Shown here: one piece after another, positions 53,450 through 63,464 of the stretch
Numbering within the stretch: position 1 is the first letter of the stretch
How the letters are laid out: every line of letters begins with the position of its first letter
Assembly: GCA_021399435.1 (NCBI GenBank)
Contig: JAJTUP010000011.1
Location: forward strand, 372,001-436,000
Length of the DNA stretch: 64,000 nucleotides
Reading direction: 5' to 3'
Source: Diaporthe sp. PMI_573
Taxonomy: Eukaryota; Ascomycota; Sordariomycetes; Diaporthales; Diaporthaceae
Made by a program: the position numbers and the translations under genes
Notes under the pieces: model-generated
The model's input: only the letters and a program-made list of their open reading frames with translations
What the model was told of the DNA's origin: nothing
Database searches by the model: none

Positions 53450-55055
53450 TCATTTCTCGACCATGGCTGACCGGTCCATGTGCCACATATCGATCACGTC
53501 TTCTTCAGCTTGCAAAAAATCGACACCCTTAAACCTGCCCTGAAGCGCATTCCGGCTCCTTAGGACCTCCCTTGCTACGTCCTGCCACCCAATAGCCGTT
53601 CCCGTGGGCGCGCTCTGCTCCTTCAGGCCTTCGGGCGCGCTCTCGACCACAACATCGCACAGCTTCCCGCCCTCCTTCCTCAAAACGCCGTCGATGATTA
53701 CCGACTCTACGTCCCGAATGCTGGAGTGCAGTACGACGGCGGCGACAGGGTCATCCTGCGCCGCTGCCGCCATCCCAGGGCTCAGCCCATCGAACACGAC
53801 GATATCAGCCTTGAAGCCCACGGCTAGCCGTCCAATACTTTTTGCCATGCCCACAGCCCGCGCGCCACACACCGTCCCGAGGTTGAACACCTCGGCAGCC
53901 GTCCCCTCGACGCGCCTCACCCACCGGCCCTCCCGCCCAATCTCCTCCGCCCTACCAAGCCGCCGTGCCTGCAACGCCAGCGTCATCTGCGTGGGCATGT
54001 AGCTGGTTCCCCAGGTGTGGCAGTCGACGCCCAGGCTCCCGATGCCCCCGGCGCGCACGCTCCTCCACATCGCGACCGGGTCCATGCCCATCTGCATCTC
54101 TGTGTTGGGCGTGCTCGACACGGATGCCCCTGCGGCCGCGAGCGTAGCCACGTCCTCAGCCGCCAGCCCCGGCGCGTGGCTGAGCAGCACATCCGGGCCC
54201 AGCAAGCCCGCGGCGCCCAGGATCGACACCGCCGGGGGCCGCCCGCCGAACGCGGGCCCGCCCTGCGCGTGCGTTGTGATCAGCCGCGCGCGGCTCACTC
54301 CATCACCGCCGCGTAACCATCCATAGAGTGACTGCAGTGAGGCCTGGGGCATGTAGATATTGTCCTGGGCGAAGCCGAGGGTTACGCGGCCGTTGCCGTG
54401 AGGGGAGGATGGAGATGCTAGCGCCCCGAAATCTCCCAGTGCCTCCGGCGAGGTGCAGGGCTGCTCCTCCAGCTTCAGCGGACTGAATGAGGATATGCGC
54501 CGCTGCGGTGAGTAGCAGTAGACCGTCCGCAGGCCCGAGGTGCCGAGGGCCTGGATTGCAGTCTTAGCTATAGTTTTGGAGAATTAGCAACTTCTGCCTT
54601 TTTCCCTCACGCAAGAGGATGTGGGTAGTAGATTGAGGAAATTCAGCCTCACGGTACTCAGGCCCCAGGTTGAGGTGGGAGTGGTCGACGACGGTTGTGG
54701 TGCCAGCGTCGACAGACTCCATCGCGCCGGCGAGCTGGCCCCAGAAGAGGTCGCTCGGCGCGTAGAAGGTGCCCGCGTAGCAGCCCGCCGGCATGTACTC
54801 GACCAGCGTGTGGTCGGCGTGCCGGCCCTTGAGCTGCGACTGCCACAGGTGCGCGTGCGTCGAGACGAAGCCCGGGGAGACGATCTTGTCCGCGCAGTCG
54901 ATCACCCTGGCGGACGTCGGGGCCGGGATGTCGGCCTCGATCCTGGCGATCCTGTCGCCCTCGATGAGGAGGTCTGCCCTCGTCGGCACGACGTTGTCCT
55001 TGTCGTCGTGGATCAGGAGCGTGCCGCCCTTGAGGAGGATGGGTTGGGATGCCAT
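53450..55055 (-). CDS. Zinc-dependent amidohydrolase/deaminase (chlorohydrolase superfamily)
   Basis: Two exons on the minus strand, 55055-54653 and 54567-53450, with an 85-nt intron; 506 aa. The N-terminal beta-sandwich (ILLKGGTLLIHDDKDNVV) and the metal-binding HxH of GFVSTHAHLW (His67, His69) are typical. Further ligands are in ITTHAQGG (His234), LLSHAPGL (His265) and GVDCHTWG (Asp316). STPNTEMQMGM and VGFKADIVVFD are also characteristic of the SsnA/Trz/guanine-deaminase-like branch of metallo-dependent hydrolases. The full set of ligand residues indicates an active enzyme hydrolysing C-N bonds of a purine, pyrimidine, triazine or similar ring, in the cytosol (no signal peptide). The substrate cannot be read from the sequence. 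No transporter or regulator gene lies beside it. Confidence 0.85.
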
Positions 55056-56642
55056 GGTCGCAGTCCTGAGTGTCAGATATGGGCTGTATACCTAGCTACG
55101 GCTGCGGTGTACTATTACCCAGGAACGGAGATCAGAGGTACTTCAAGAGTCAGTCCGCCATGACTGTTGTCGATTCTTTATAACTGCACATTATCCTGGG
55201 CCCTTGCCGCAGGTGATGGGTCGGGTCCAGGTCCCATGCGTCCGTTCACATATGTGGAATTAAGCTGCGGCACGTAATGTAGTAGCCGCTGGAGTTTGGT
55301 TCATATTTCCGTGGTACCAACAGGGCAACCTCACGCCCCGCGTTCCCCGCGACGGATGGACTGTTGGTGGGAAATGTCAACATTCTCGACGTCGGCAGTG
55401 TCTCATGCGAGCTCGGACATGTCGGATTTCGGCCGCCATGTCCGGCTCAGCTCAGAGCTATGACGGATGGTAGGCGATGTTGCAGGGATCACGAACCTTA
55501 ATTATTAGAGTGTTTTTGCCTAGTAAGATCATAAATGGGATGAGGTTAACCAAAGAAAGACCTACTAGATCATTATACGCACACGTGCGGCAGCGTAGCC
55601 AGCGATACCTCTTAGGAAAACACCCATGCTGCCATGCCAGCCAAGTCCGAGACCCAAAATGACACGAGCCGAAGTCGACTTACAAATCATCTCATGGCAC
55701 TAGCCTCCACACGTAACCGCGAAGTCGCGAATACGGCGCTTTTGCCGACCCGGGAAGCGAGGTCTGGGAGAGACGGTGAGGGGCATGAGAGGTCTTGTTC
55801 ATCAATATGGACGGACTAACATGAATACACAATATCCACCCAAGGGTCGGTAGCAGCAAGAGAGATGGATTACAACTACGGCTCTCGATGAGTGAGTGCT
55901 ACATCTCGGCAGCGCACGAGAAAATAATATTTTCTTTTTATTTCACAGCGTCCTTCCCGTCTCTGCCACAGTGGCCAGACAGGTGTTTGGCAATCTCCGC
56001 GAATATAACATTGCAGTCGGCTGTTCCAGTACTGAAGACACCCATTTCATTCCTTCAGAGAATAAACAAAGTTATCTGTATGCATGTGGTATATGAGTTG
56101 GCCACCGTCGCTTTGAAAAAGACTATGCTGTCCTCCCCCTTTCCCCGTTCCTGCCCCCCTGCCTGGTATCGCAAAAAAAAAAAAGAACCGCAGGACAATG
56201 CAATGCTGTATGCGTAATTCAGAACATGGAAAACAAAAAGGGGCAAATAAGCACTACCAAATGCTATGCACTGACAAAAGCGGACCCCTTCAAAGACAAA
56301 AGTCCTTGGTGGGTATGCTCAAGACGCGAATAATCCAGGGGCCAAACAAAATTCTGCCGACGCCTCCTGTCCACCCCTAAATGCAATATCTTATGACATG
56401 GTCGGGTCCTCGACGGGCCGGAGCTGCCTGGACGATCTCTTCCTCTTGTTGACGCCTCTCTCGTCGCCATTCCAGGAAACGCTCCTCCGTGGCCCCGGGA
56501 AGTCATGCGGTATGGGTATCAAGAAAGAGCCACTCGTCTCCCTGGTATTCCTCTCGTCGCGAGGGCCACCGCTGGTGTGGCCGGCATCGCCGCTGCCGTT
56601 GTCAGAAGATCGCCTCCTGCCGAGCTGCCGAGCCCCAAGCCC
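55056..56642. other. Intergenic region between two minus-strand genes
   Basis: It holds the promoter of the amidohydrolase gene and the 3' untranslated region of the phosphatase gene. The part from about 55480 to 56300 is AT-richer with an A run (56172-56184). No gene is supportable. Confidence 0.5.
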
Positions 56643-58586
56643 CTAAGCCTGGTGGCCCCGTTGCTGCTCGACGAATGGGTCGAACTCCTGCCTCTTGCGT
56701 GCCGGCTGCCCAGTATCGCTCTCATCGCCCCCGGCGTCCCCGGGGCCGTTGATCCGCGGCGGCGGCGTCGTCGTCTGCTGGGCCGCTGCTGCGGAGGTGG
56801 AGGGGGACACGGCCGTCCCGTACCTATCCTCCCAGAGCTTGCGCATGACCTCGTAGATGAACAGGAACTGCAGCTCGGCCTGCACCATGCTGCGCCGCTG
56901 CTCGCGCAGCTGGTTCACAGTGTGAAAGATAAGATCGTCACCCTCTGCCTCGGTGGCGGCCGCGGGAGAGTCCTCGACATCCATCTTGCCGTCCGAGTCG
57001 TCGTCGCTCCGATGGTTGCCATCGTGGTTGTCACCATACGTGGTGGCAGAGCCGCCCTCGTCCGTCCTTCTATGCCGGAAGTGCGAGGGCGAGTCCCAAT
57101 TCTCCAGCACGCCGGCGTCCAACTCTCGCATGAGGTGCTCCAACGCGATGAATGTTCCGCTGCGCCCGACGCCCGCACTGCAGTGCACGATGCGGGGGTT
57201 CTCGGGGCTGGCATTCTTCTCGCGCGACAGGCGCATCAGCGTGAAAAAGCTGTCGAGGTCCTCAAAGGCTGGGACACCGAAGTCGGGCCAGTTCTTGTAG
57301 AGGAAGTGCCATACGACGCGCTCTTCATACTCCCCTGGCAACTCTTTCTGGTGCGTAGTAGTTGACTCTCCGAGTTCTGCATTGACGCTTCTATCATCAC
57401 TGCCATCCTCTCCGGAGAGATCTGCACTGTCCGGAGCGGTCTTGAGAGGTGATAGCATCTTCACGTCGCCGTTGCCGTCGACTGCACTAACCGGTGTTGT
57501 TAGCTTATCCCTGTCGCCATCGCTGCGAGTCTTTGCAGCTTTTCCTGGGCTCTTATATGATCGTATGATCAACTTCCGTAGTTCAATGGCGTCTCCAGCC
57601 TCAGTCTCCTCGATTGCCTCGCAATGCACAGTCGCCCTGAATGCGTCGCCGAATTCATCCCTCTCGTTAATCTGAAGGGGCACGTCGCCGGGACTGCGTG
57701 GGAAATAAGGATAGCACTTTTCCATGTTCGCTTCGTGCGTCTCCGTCAACATGACAATCACCGCAGGGCTCTCCAGTTGCTCAACCACCATGCGCCACAC
57801 GTGGCCCGTGGTGTTCCGTTTGGGTCCTTGCATGGCGATGTATCGGTCTGACCCGCCGCCCGCAAGATCCGACAGCCCAAGGATTGTGGGACCCTTATCA
57901 CCCTGGTCTTGCGCCTTCGGCCGAGAGGATTGTGGTGTGGTAGAGGACAGGGCTATCGGCGACGCATTGACGTAGTCCACCTTGCCCGATGGGACGCGCA
58001 GCCTGACGCGATTGTTCTCCCAAGGCTGGATGTTCATGTACCTGTCCAACTTCTTCAGATGATCGCCAGTGACGCGCGCCCACTTGAAGTCTGGAGAGGG
58101 GTGCGTCAGGCTTTGCATGATGCGATTGCGCTCCATCCAGACGATCTCCTGGAACCTGGCGACAATGTCCTGCGGCGGCAGGGCGAGGAAGGAGGGCATC
58201 TTGGGGGGCTGGCCCCCGGCGGAGCCGCCGTTCATGTCTCGTAATCGTGGGTGCGAGTCACCGCTGCCTCCCCGTACGGTGGGCGATGTTGTAGGGGTTT
58301 CGTCGAGCCCATCGAAGGTATATGTGGCGCCGATTGGCGAACGGGGGAGAGAGCCGGTGGCCGGAGACCGTGCGCGCTTGTGGGAGCGGCTGAAGTCGCG
58401 CAGGGAGCGGAAGGGCGACGTCTTCTTCTCCTTGTTGGGGAGGTGCGGGACCTGGAGAGGAGAGTGTGCTGAGACGGGCTCTGGGGTGGTCTTGCCGGAG
58501 CTGTGTGTGCCGTCGGTTATTATGGTAGGCCGCGAGGGCGATGCCTTTCTGCTCTTCCGGTGGAAGCCGGACCGCAAGCGGTCCAT
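56643..58586 (-). CDS. Cytoplasmic protein tyrosine phosphatase
   Basis: Single exon, 647 aa from the ATG at 58584-58586 (MDRLRSGFHRKSRK). The same frame stays open for 189 further codons upstream, without conserved sequence. A basic, Ser/Pro-rich N-terminal 130 residues precede the classical PTP domain: FKWARVTGDHLKKLDRYMNIQPWENNRVRL, DYVNASPI, YIAMQGPKRNTTGHVWRMVVEQ, VIVMLTETHEANMEKCYPYFP, the WPD loop (Asp435 of WPDFG), the P-loop HCSAGVGRSGTF (Cys469, Arg475), and the Q-loop region QLREQRRSMVQAELQF. All catalytic residues are present. Two acidic, Ser/Asp-rich inserts (about 345-415 and 495-548) interrupt the domain. Relatives include yeast Ptp1 and fission-yeast Pyp phosphatases, which act on MAP kinases; that target is only an analogy here. 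Confidence 0.9.
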   Translation of the reverse strand: MDRLRSGFHRKSRKASPSRPTIITDGTHSSGKTTPEPVSAHSPLQVPHLPNKEKKTSPFRSLRDFSRSHKRARSPATGSLPRSPIGATYTFDGLDETPTTSPTVRGGSGDSHPRLRDMNGGSAGGQPPKMPSFLALPPQDIVARFQEIVWMERNRIMQSLTHPSPDFKWARVTGDHLKKLDRYMNIQPWENNRVRLRVPSGKVDYVNASPIALSSTTPQSSRPKAQDQGDKGPTILGLSDLAGGGSDRYIAMQGPKRNTTGHVWRMVVEQLESPAVIVMLTETHEANMEKCYPYFPRSPGDVPLQINERDEFGDAFRATVHCEAIEETEAGDAIELRKLIIRSYKSPGKAAKTRSDGDRDKLTTPVSAVDGNGDVKMLSPLKTAPDSADLSGEDGSDDRSVNAELGESTTTHQKELPGEYEERVVWHFLYKNWPDFGVPAFEDLDSFFTLMRLSREKNASPENPRIVHCSAGVGRSGTFIALEHLMRELDAGVLENWDSPSHFRHRRTDEGGSATTYGDNHDGNHRSDDDSDGKMDVEDSPAAATEAEGDDLIFHTVNQLREQRRSMVQAELQFLFIYEVMRKLWEDRYGTAVSPSTSAAAAQQTTTPPPRINGPGDAGGDESDTGQPARKRQEFDPFVEQQRGHQA

Positions 58587-61137
58587 TGTGAGGGCTGGCC
58601 GGCGATGTGACACTGTCAAGGTTGTGATGAGTGGCGTTTTTGCGTCTGAGCGGCGGCCGCTTGTGGGTAGGACGGAGTGGGATGCGACTGCCGCTGATGG
58701 CGCAGCGGGAAAGGACAGGGGAGTCGCGATCCAAGATAAAGGTCGAGAAAAGCGCCTGCTTCCCTGCAGGGAAAGATTGAGGCGCGGGAGTATGCGCGAG
58801 AAGTACTCGTCGGGTCGGCGGAGGCCAGCGATAGGGGGCGCAATTTGTAAGTCTGCAATTCTTGGACGCCACCGGGGACGAGTGGTCCGGCGTGGACTGT
58901 ACTGGACTGGACGGTGCGCGAAGGAGGACACAAAGGAAGTAGTGTGTTGGGAGGCAGGACACGAGCTGCAGTGTTGCGTAGCATGCAGGAACAAAGCAAA
59001 AGCGCAAGTCGGTCGGTTCGGTAGGGGTTTCGATGGAGCACTACAAGTAGTGCGAAGGGACGATCCGGGTCGATGCCGAGGCCGAAGACCAACAACGGTG
59101 ACAAAGCGATTGACTGTCCAGGGGTGGCCGGGTGAGTGGCCGGGTGAGTGCACTCGAGCACGTGCGGCGATATGAGCCCAGTCTGAATCACTTGTCCAAA
59201 CAACAAATAAAAAAGAGAGAGAGAGGGAGGGGGTTGAGCCAAGATAGACTACGGGCGAGGCTGAGGGAGCAGAGCAGACAAAGGAGTGAGTGACCCAGGC
59301 GGGCTTCTGTTCTCTTGCCTCGTCGTTTCGTCTTGTCTTGTCTCGGGCAGGCTGGCTATGTGGCTGACATTGTCGCAGGTGAGGTGTGGCCGTCGTGATT
59401 GGTGACGCAACGCAGTTGGTTACTGTGGTATTTCTTGTTGGCCACGGAGGGAGTTCGCCGTCTCGCCCGGGTACAAGGTTCGTCCTGCGGTCGAATGGGC
59501 CCGGAGCCGAACACGACTGACTGGCTGTGTGTCAGACAGATGGGTGAATATTCTTAAAAGGTCTGGTCTGGCCTTGTCACAGCCTCGGCCAGAAAGGGTT
59601 GCAAGGTCAAGCCGTGGTAGCGGGAGGAATGGCGACGTGCCTGGGTCTTGCAACCTCAACTTAATTTTCTCCCAGACGGAGAGCTGGGGTAATCATGTAC
59701 AAGTAGAGCCAGGTACGTACTGTAGCTCTTGCAGGGCTTGGGGTGCGTAGCCGTGGTCACACCCGCCCGCCTGCCCGCCCAGGCCCCGTCCGAGGAGATG
59801 ACCTGCAGCCCGGCAGCCCAGGGGAGGGAGCTCCTGTGGAGGGAAACGCACCTTGGGCGGCCACAGGTGTGACGTTGTCTGTGGGCCGCCGATCGACAAC
59901 AGAGCAGTGGGTGGGTTTGAGAGTTGCTAAAATAAGCCTAGGCCGGCCCCACAACATCGACAACTCATTTGCAGGGTCAGCCCGCAGATTGACGGACGTG
60001 TCTTTGCAGTACACTAGAGCGACCATCTTCCATTCATTTTCAAATCTCATAGATTCACAGACTCACTAGCAGAGAACCACCCGGTGCCACCCTCATCCGA
60101 TGGAGACGGATGAACGTCAGTAGTCCCTATTGCGACGAACGAAATCCTAAATGATCAGCTGGTCGGGTCGGCTGATCACCTGGCACATCATTCGGTGGTG
60201 GCAACGTCTTCGTCGATGCTACTCTACCAGATACGATGCCCTCCCTCGCCCAGCCTTTTTCTCGGGGTTCCGGCAGTCTGGGATGGCATCTGCACCTGCA
60301 CCTGCTGCTGCTGCATGGGCCCCGGGAACGGAAACTATCGTCCATCCACAGTACTTCTATTTCTATGTGCTACTGCTACTAACTTCCTAGGGAATCTGGT
60401 AATACGCGTGTCTAGATCCACGGCCTGAACAAACTCATGACTCTCACACTGACCCCACCTCCATCCAGCCAGCCCGTCCATCGATGCCAGCTGCGAACTC
60501 TCTCGATAAAGCCCACCTGCCCCGACCTGCCACCCACACATGATCCAAGCATGCGTCCGGTGCCGGCCTGGAACATCCTGTCTTATAACCCCGGATCTGA
60601 GACGACACACACACATGCTTTCGGCCAGTCTCCGAGTCAAACGATCTCCAGCAGGGATCTTGCCCTCGCTGCATTGCATTGCCTCCCACCCACACCTTCC
60701 GCCCCCCTTGGCCGGAACACCTGTGCTGAGTTACCATGCTCCCGGATACGCTCCATTATTCTTCATCCCTATTTGACACTTTCATCTCGGATTCCAATCG
60801 GCTGTGAGAGGAGACCTGTGCTGCTTTTTGCTGGGCTCATATACACGGGACATTACAGCGTCCGCTGACGACATGGCAAGCTGTACACGAGTAGAAATGG
60901 CCTATCCAACCATGTCTGGCCTGAAATTCCTGTTTCATCCCACCCGTCCATCCGCCTCCCCCTCTCCCCCTTTCTCATGGAACGCCAATACCCGACGGTT
61001 GCTCATCAGAAATGCCACCGCACCTTGAAATCTGCCCAGGGCCCGGAAAGTCCGGCGCCGAGAACTTTTCGCGTGTGCAAAAAAAAAAAAAAAAAGACAT
61101 GCACATACATGCCCTCAATCATGTAACTCCACAAGGC
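58587..61137. other. Phosphatase promoter/leader and downstream spacer
   Basis: The first 600 bp (58587-59153) continue the phosphatase frame without a stop but look like a GC-rich leader. The rest lies between the phosphatase start and the FMP25-like gene's 3' end. A GA run (59214-59228), TGTCTTG-type repeats near 59330 and a poly(A) run (about 61080-61095) are visible. No other gene is supportable. Confidence 0.5.
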
Positions 61138-62952
61138 TCATGTTCCAGAGTACACAGCCGTGACGTACCGCCCACACTCCACCCTCTGCTCCATGCTCAC
61201 CTTTCTACCCTTGCCGTCCTTGCCCAGCCACGCCGTCTGCCTCGGGGTGATCTGGAATCGGTGCTCCTCCCCCTTCCTCCCGGCCTTGGCGTCCCCGGTC
61301 CCGCCGTCCAGCGGGCCAATGTATACCGGCGCGTTCGAGTTGCTCCTCTTGCCGTTGCCGAGCTGGTAGAACTCGTTGCCGCCCCACCACACGATGTCCG
61401 CGCCCCAGTTTGTGTCATTCTCGCCCGACCTGCCCGTCGCCTCCACGTACGTCACGTTGTCCATCACCGCTGCCGTGTGTGTGCCCCCGGCAGAGAGGCG
61501 CGCGAGCCGGATGGGCACAACCTGGTTCGTCTTTTCGTCCCACTCGAAGAGTCCCGAAAGGGCCTTGATCTTGCTCGGACCGTTTGATACATGCGTCCAC
61601 GCTCCCGTCCCGAGGCTGCCTTTGATGCCCTCGCCTGTCGCCCACGTGTCGGCGACTACTTTGCCTAGGTCTCGTGCCGGTGCGACACTGTCCGACGGAG
61701 GTGTCTGAGACGCAATCTTTGTGGCGTCCACGGTGAAGTATGAGTTGGCTCCACCGGCTTCGATAGAAGTGACCTTCGGCAGGAGCCCGGTCGCCTTGTA
61801 GAGCTTGTTGAATGGCAGCAAAGACGGCACGTCGATTGCGGGTGCCTCGGCGTCTGGGGGGAAGCCAAGCTGCCCCACAGCATTGTCGCCAAAGGCGAAT
61901 ACCCTGCCCTCGTCATCCAGTACCAGGGAGTGATGGTCTCCGGTCGCGATCTTCTTTGCCTTGAAACCCTTGAGTGTGCCGAGCTCGTGCGGCTGGTCGT
62001 AAGGGCCCTGCGGCCTTGACGCCCAGGTGAGACCAGGAATGCCGAGCTGGCCGCGCGACGGGAAGCTTTCAGAACTTGATGCAGCGGAGAACACGCGCCC
62101 CTTCGAGGTCAGGAGCAGTGCGTGCTCCCGGCCGCTGCGAACATCGATAATCCTCTCGCCCCAGCCCAAATCTTTGGGCTTGATCTCTCGATAGTCGATG
62201 GCTGCTGTAGGGTTTGACCAGAATGACAGCCACGACGAGCTCTCGCCCGCCTTGCCGCCCGATAATTGGTCCGACCTGGCCACGGGGATAGAGTAGACAG
62301 ACCCGCCAGAAGACAGCGCCAAAATGCGATCCCTCGAGATGGCCAGCTTAGCGATGTCCTTCCCCTTGAGGGTGACAGCTGGCCTGGGATCCTCTGCGAA
62401 GTAGCCGGTTCCCCACTGTACCAGATCGCCCTTCTCGGTCACAGCAGCACCGAAATCCTGGTCGAGCTTCATGTCCCGGAGCAGCTGGCCATCAAAGTAG
62501 GGTATCCGCCGGGGCGTCTTGACGACGGTCTCCTTGGACTCTGGTGCGACGACCTTGCCGACGTTGGAGCCCCACGCATAGACGCCCGGGTTCTCCCAGC
62601 TCTTGCGCACCTGTATGTGCTGCGAGGAGATCAGGTCCCTGTTCTCCTCCTTGTTCCTCGGGGCCTTGCGCTTCTTCTCGAACTCGATCTCGGCCTGGGG
62701 GATCCCGGCGACGGCATTGTCGCCAAAGAAGAGCGGGTAGGCCCACGTTGCGCTGGCAACTGCCAGACCGGCAACCGCGACAAGGCCGAATATCTTTATC
62801 CTCCTGCTACTACGAGAGCGCGGTGGTGGAACCGGGCGGGAGCTTTTGTGGCGGACGGACGATCGTGCGGGGCCTCGCTGCAGTGAACGTGTGAGGTTGA
62901 GGGCCAGCGATGGATGCTGCCGCAGGACGGCCCTTGACGTGAAATTCGACAT
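61138..62952 (-). CDS. FMP25: FMP25-like mitochondrial RCC1-repeat protein
   Basis: Single exon, 604 aa from the ATG at 62950-62952. The Arg/Ser-rich N-terminus (MSNFTSRAVLRQHPSLALNL) is a mitochondrial presequence, followed by one membrane segment (about 52-76, IFGLVAVAGLAVASATWAYP). The remainder is an RCC1-type beta-propeller: NPGVYAWGSNVGKVV, GDLVQWGTGY, REHALLLTSKGRVFSAAS, DHHSLVLDDEGRVFAFGDNAVGQLG, GGTHTAAVMDN, WWGGNEFYQLGNGKRSN. This order (presequence, one TM, propeller facing one compartment) is that of yeast Fmp25, an inner-membrane protein reported to be needed for assembly of respiratory complex III; human RCC1L is a distant counterpart. It shares a 512-bp divergent promoter with the COG3 gene. 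Confidence 0.88.
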   Translation of the reverse strand: MSNFTSRAVLRQHPSLALNLTRSLQRGPARSSVRHKSSRPVPPPRSRSSRRIKIFGLVAVAGLAVASATWAYPLFFGDNAVAGIPQAEIEFEKKRKAPRNKEENRDLISSQHIQVRKSWENPGVYAWGSNVGKVVAPESKETVVKTPRRIPYFDGQLLRDMKLDQDFGAAVTEKGDLVQWGTGYFAEDPRPAVTLKGKDIAKLAISRDRILALSSGGSVYSIPVARSDQLSGGKAGESSSWLSFWSNPTAAIDYREIKPKDLGWGERIIDVRSGREHALLLTSKGRVFSAASSSESFPSRGQLGIPGLTWASRPQGPYDQPHELGTLKGFKAKKIATGDHHSLVLDDEGRVFAFGDNAVGQLGFPPDAEAPAIDVPSLLPFNKLYKATGLLPKVTSIEAGGANSYFTVDATKIASQTPPSDSVAPARDLGKVVADTWATGEGIKGSLGTGAWTHVSNGPSKIKALSGLFEWDEKTNQVVPIRLARLSAGGTHTAAVMDNVTYVEATGRSGENDTNWGADIVWWGGNEFYQLGNGKRSNSNAPVYIGPLDGGTGDAKAGRKGEEHRFQITPRQTAWLGKDGKGRKVSMEQRVECGRYVTAVYSGT

Positions 62953-63464
62953 GTTCACAGGACCTGAAGTGGTTGGTTCTGTCGTGTGCGAGTCAATATC
63001 GATCTCAGATACCTAGGTACTCAAAAATCCCACATAACATATCGCTAGGGACCGCTTTAAGGGCTCGGGAGTGGTGAGGTCATCCGCCCGCGGGCCATCA
63101 ATCTTAGTAAAGCTCGAGCTTTGAATGGAAGAGGAGTCCCTGGGACTACAGTGCAGCTCCAGACCCATGCCCCCTGTCGCGACTGCCAGCAATCCCAACG
63201 CAGCCCCACACCAGCTTGTCCCCGCTAGGCCGGGTCCTTGCGCTAAGCCCCACGCCGATGTGCGGCTGGGCTGGGTGTGTGCAATCTGGCAGCACGTCGG
63301 CGACTGACTGGCGCGACAGGGCTGAAGCTCGGGAGCTACCAGTTGCGACCTAGAAGCACAGCAAAACACCCTGGCGCCTTCTAACCTCCCTCCCTCCCCC
63401 TTTTGTCGACTGCTAGGCCTAGCCGCAAGCCCCACGGCGCTGCTGCCGTCCTTGACCATCGAAA
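62953..63464. promoter_or_regulatory. Shared divergent promoter of FMP25 and COG3
   Basis: This 512-bp interval separates two divergent starts and must serve both genes. It contains a perfect TACCTAGGTA (63010-63019) 58 bp upstream of the FMP25 ATG. Which elements act on which gene cannot be told. Confidence 0.6.
63010..63019. repeat. TACCTAGGTA palindrome, copy 5
   Basis: Perfect copy in the FMP25/COG3 divergent promoter. A near-copy with one mismatch (TACCTAGGTG) is at 23341-23350 upstream of frq. Confidence 0.9.

Noticed and set aside
58587..59153. 189-codon in-frame N-terminal extension of the phosphatase
   Set aside because: Sequence looks like random translation of GC-rich leader (Pro/Arg/Ser/His mix) and the internal ATG gives a typical basic N-terminus; kept only as an open question.
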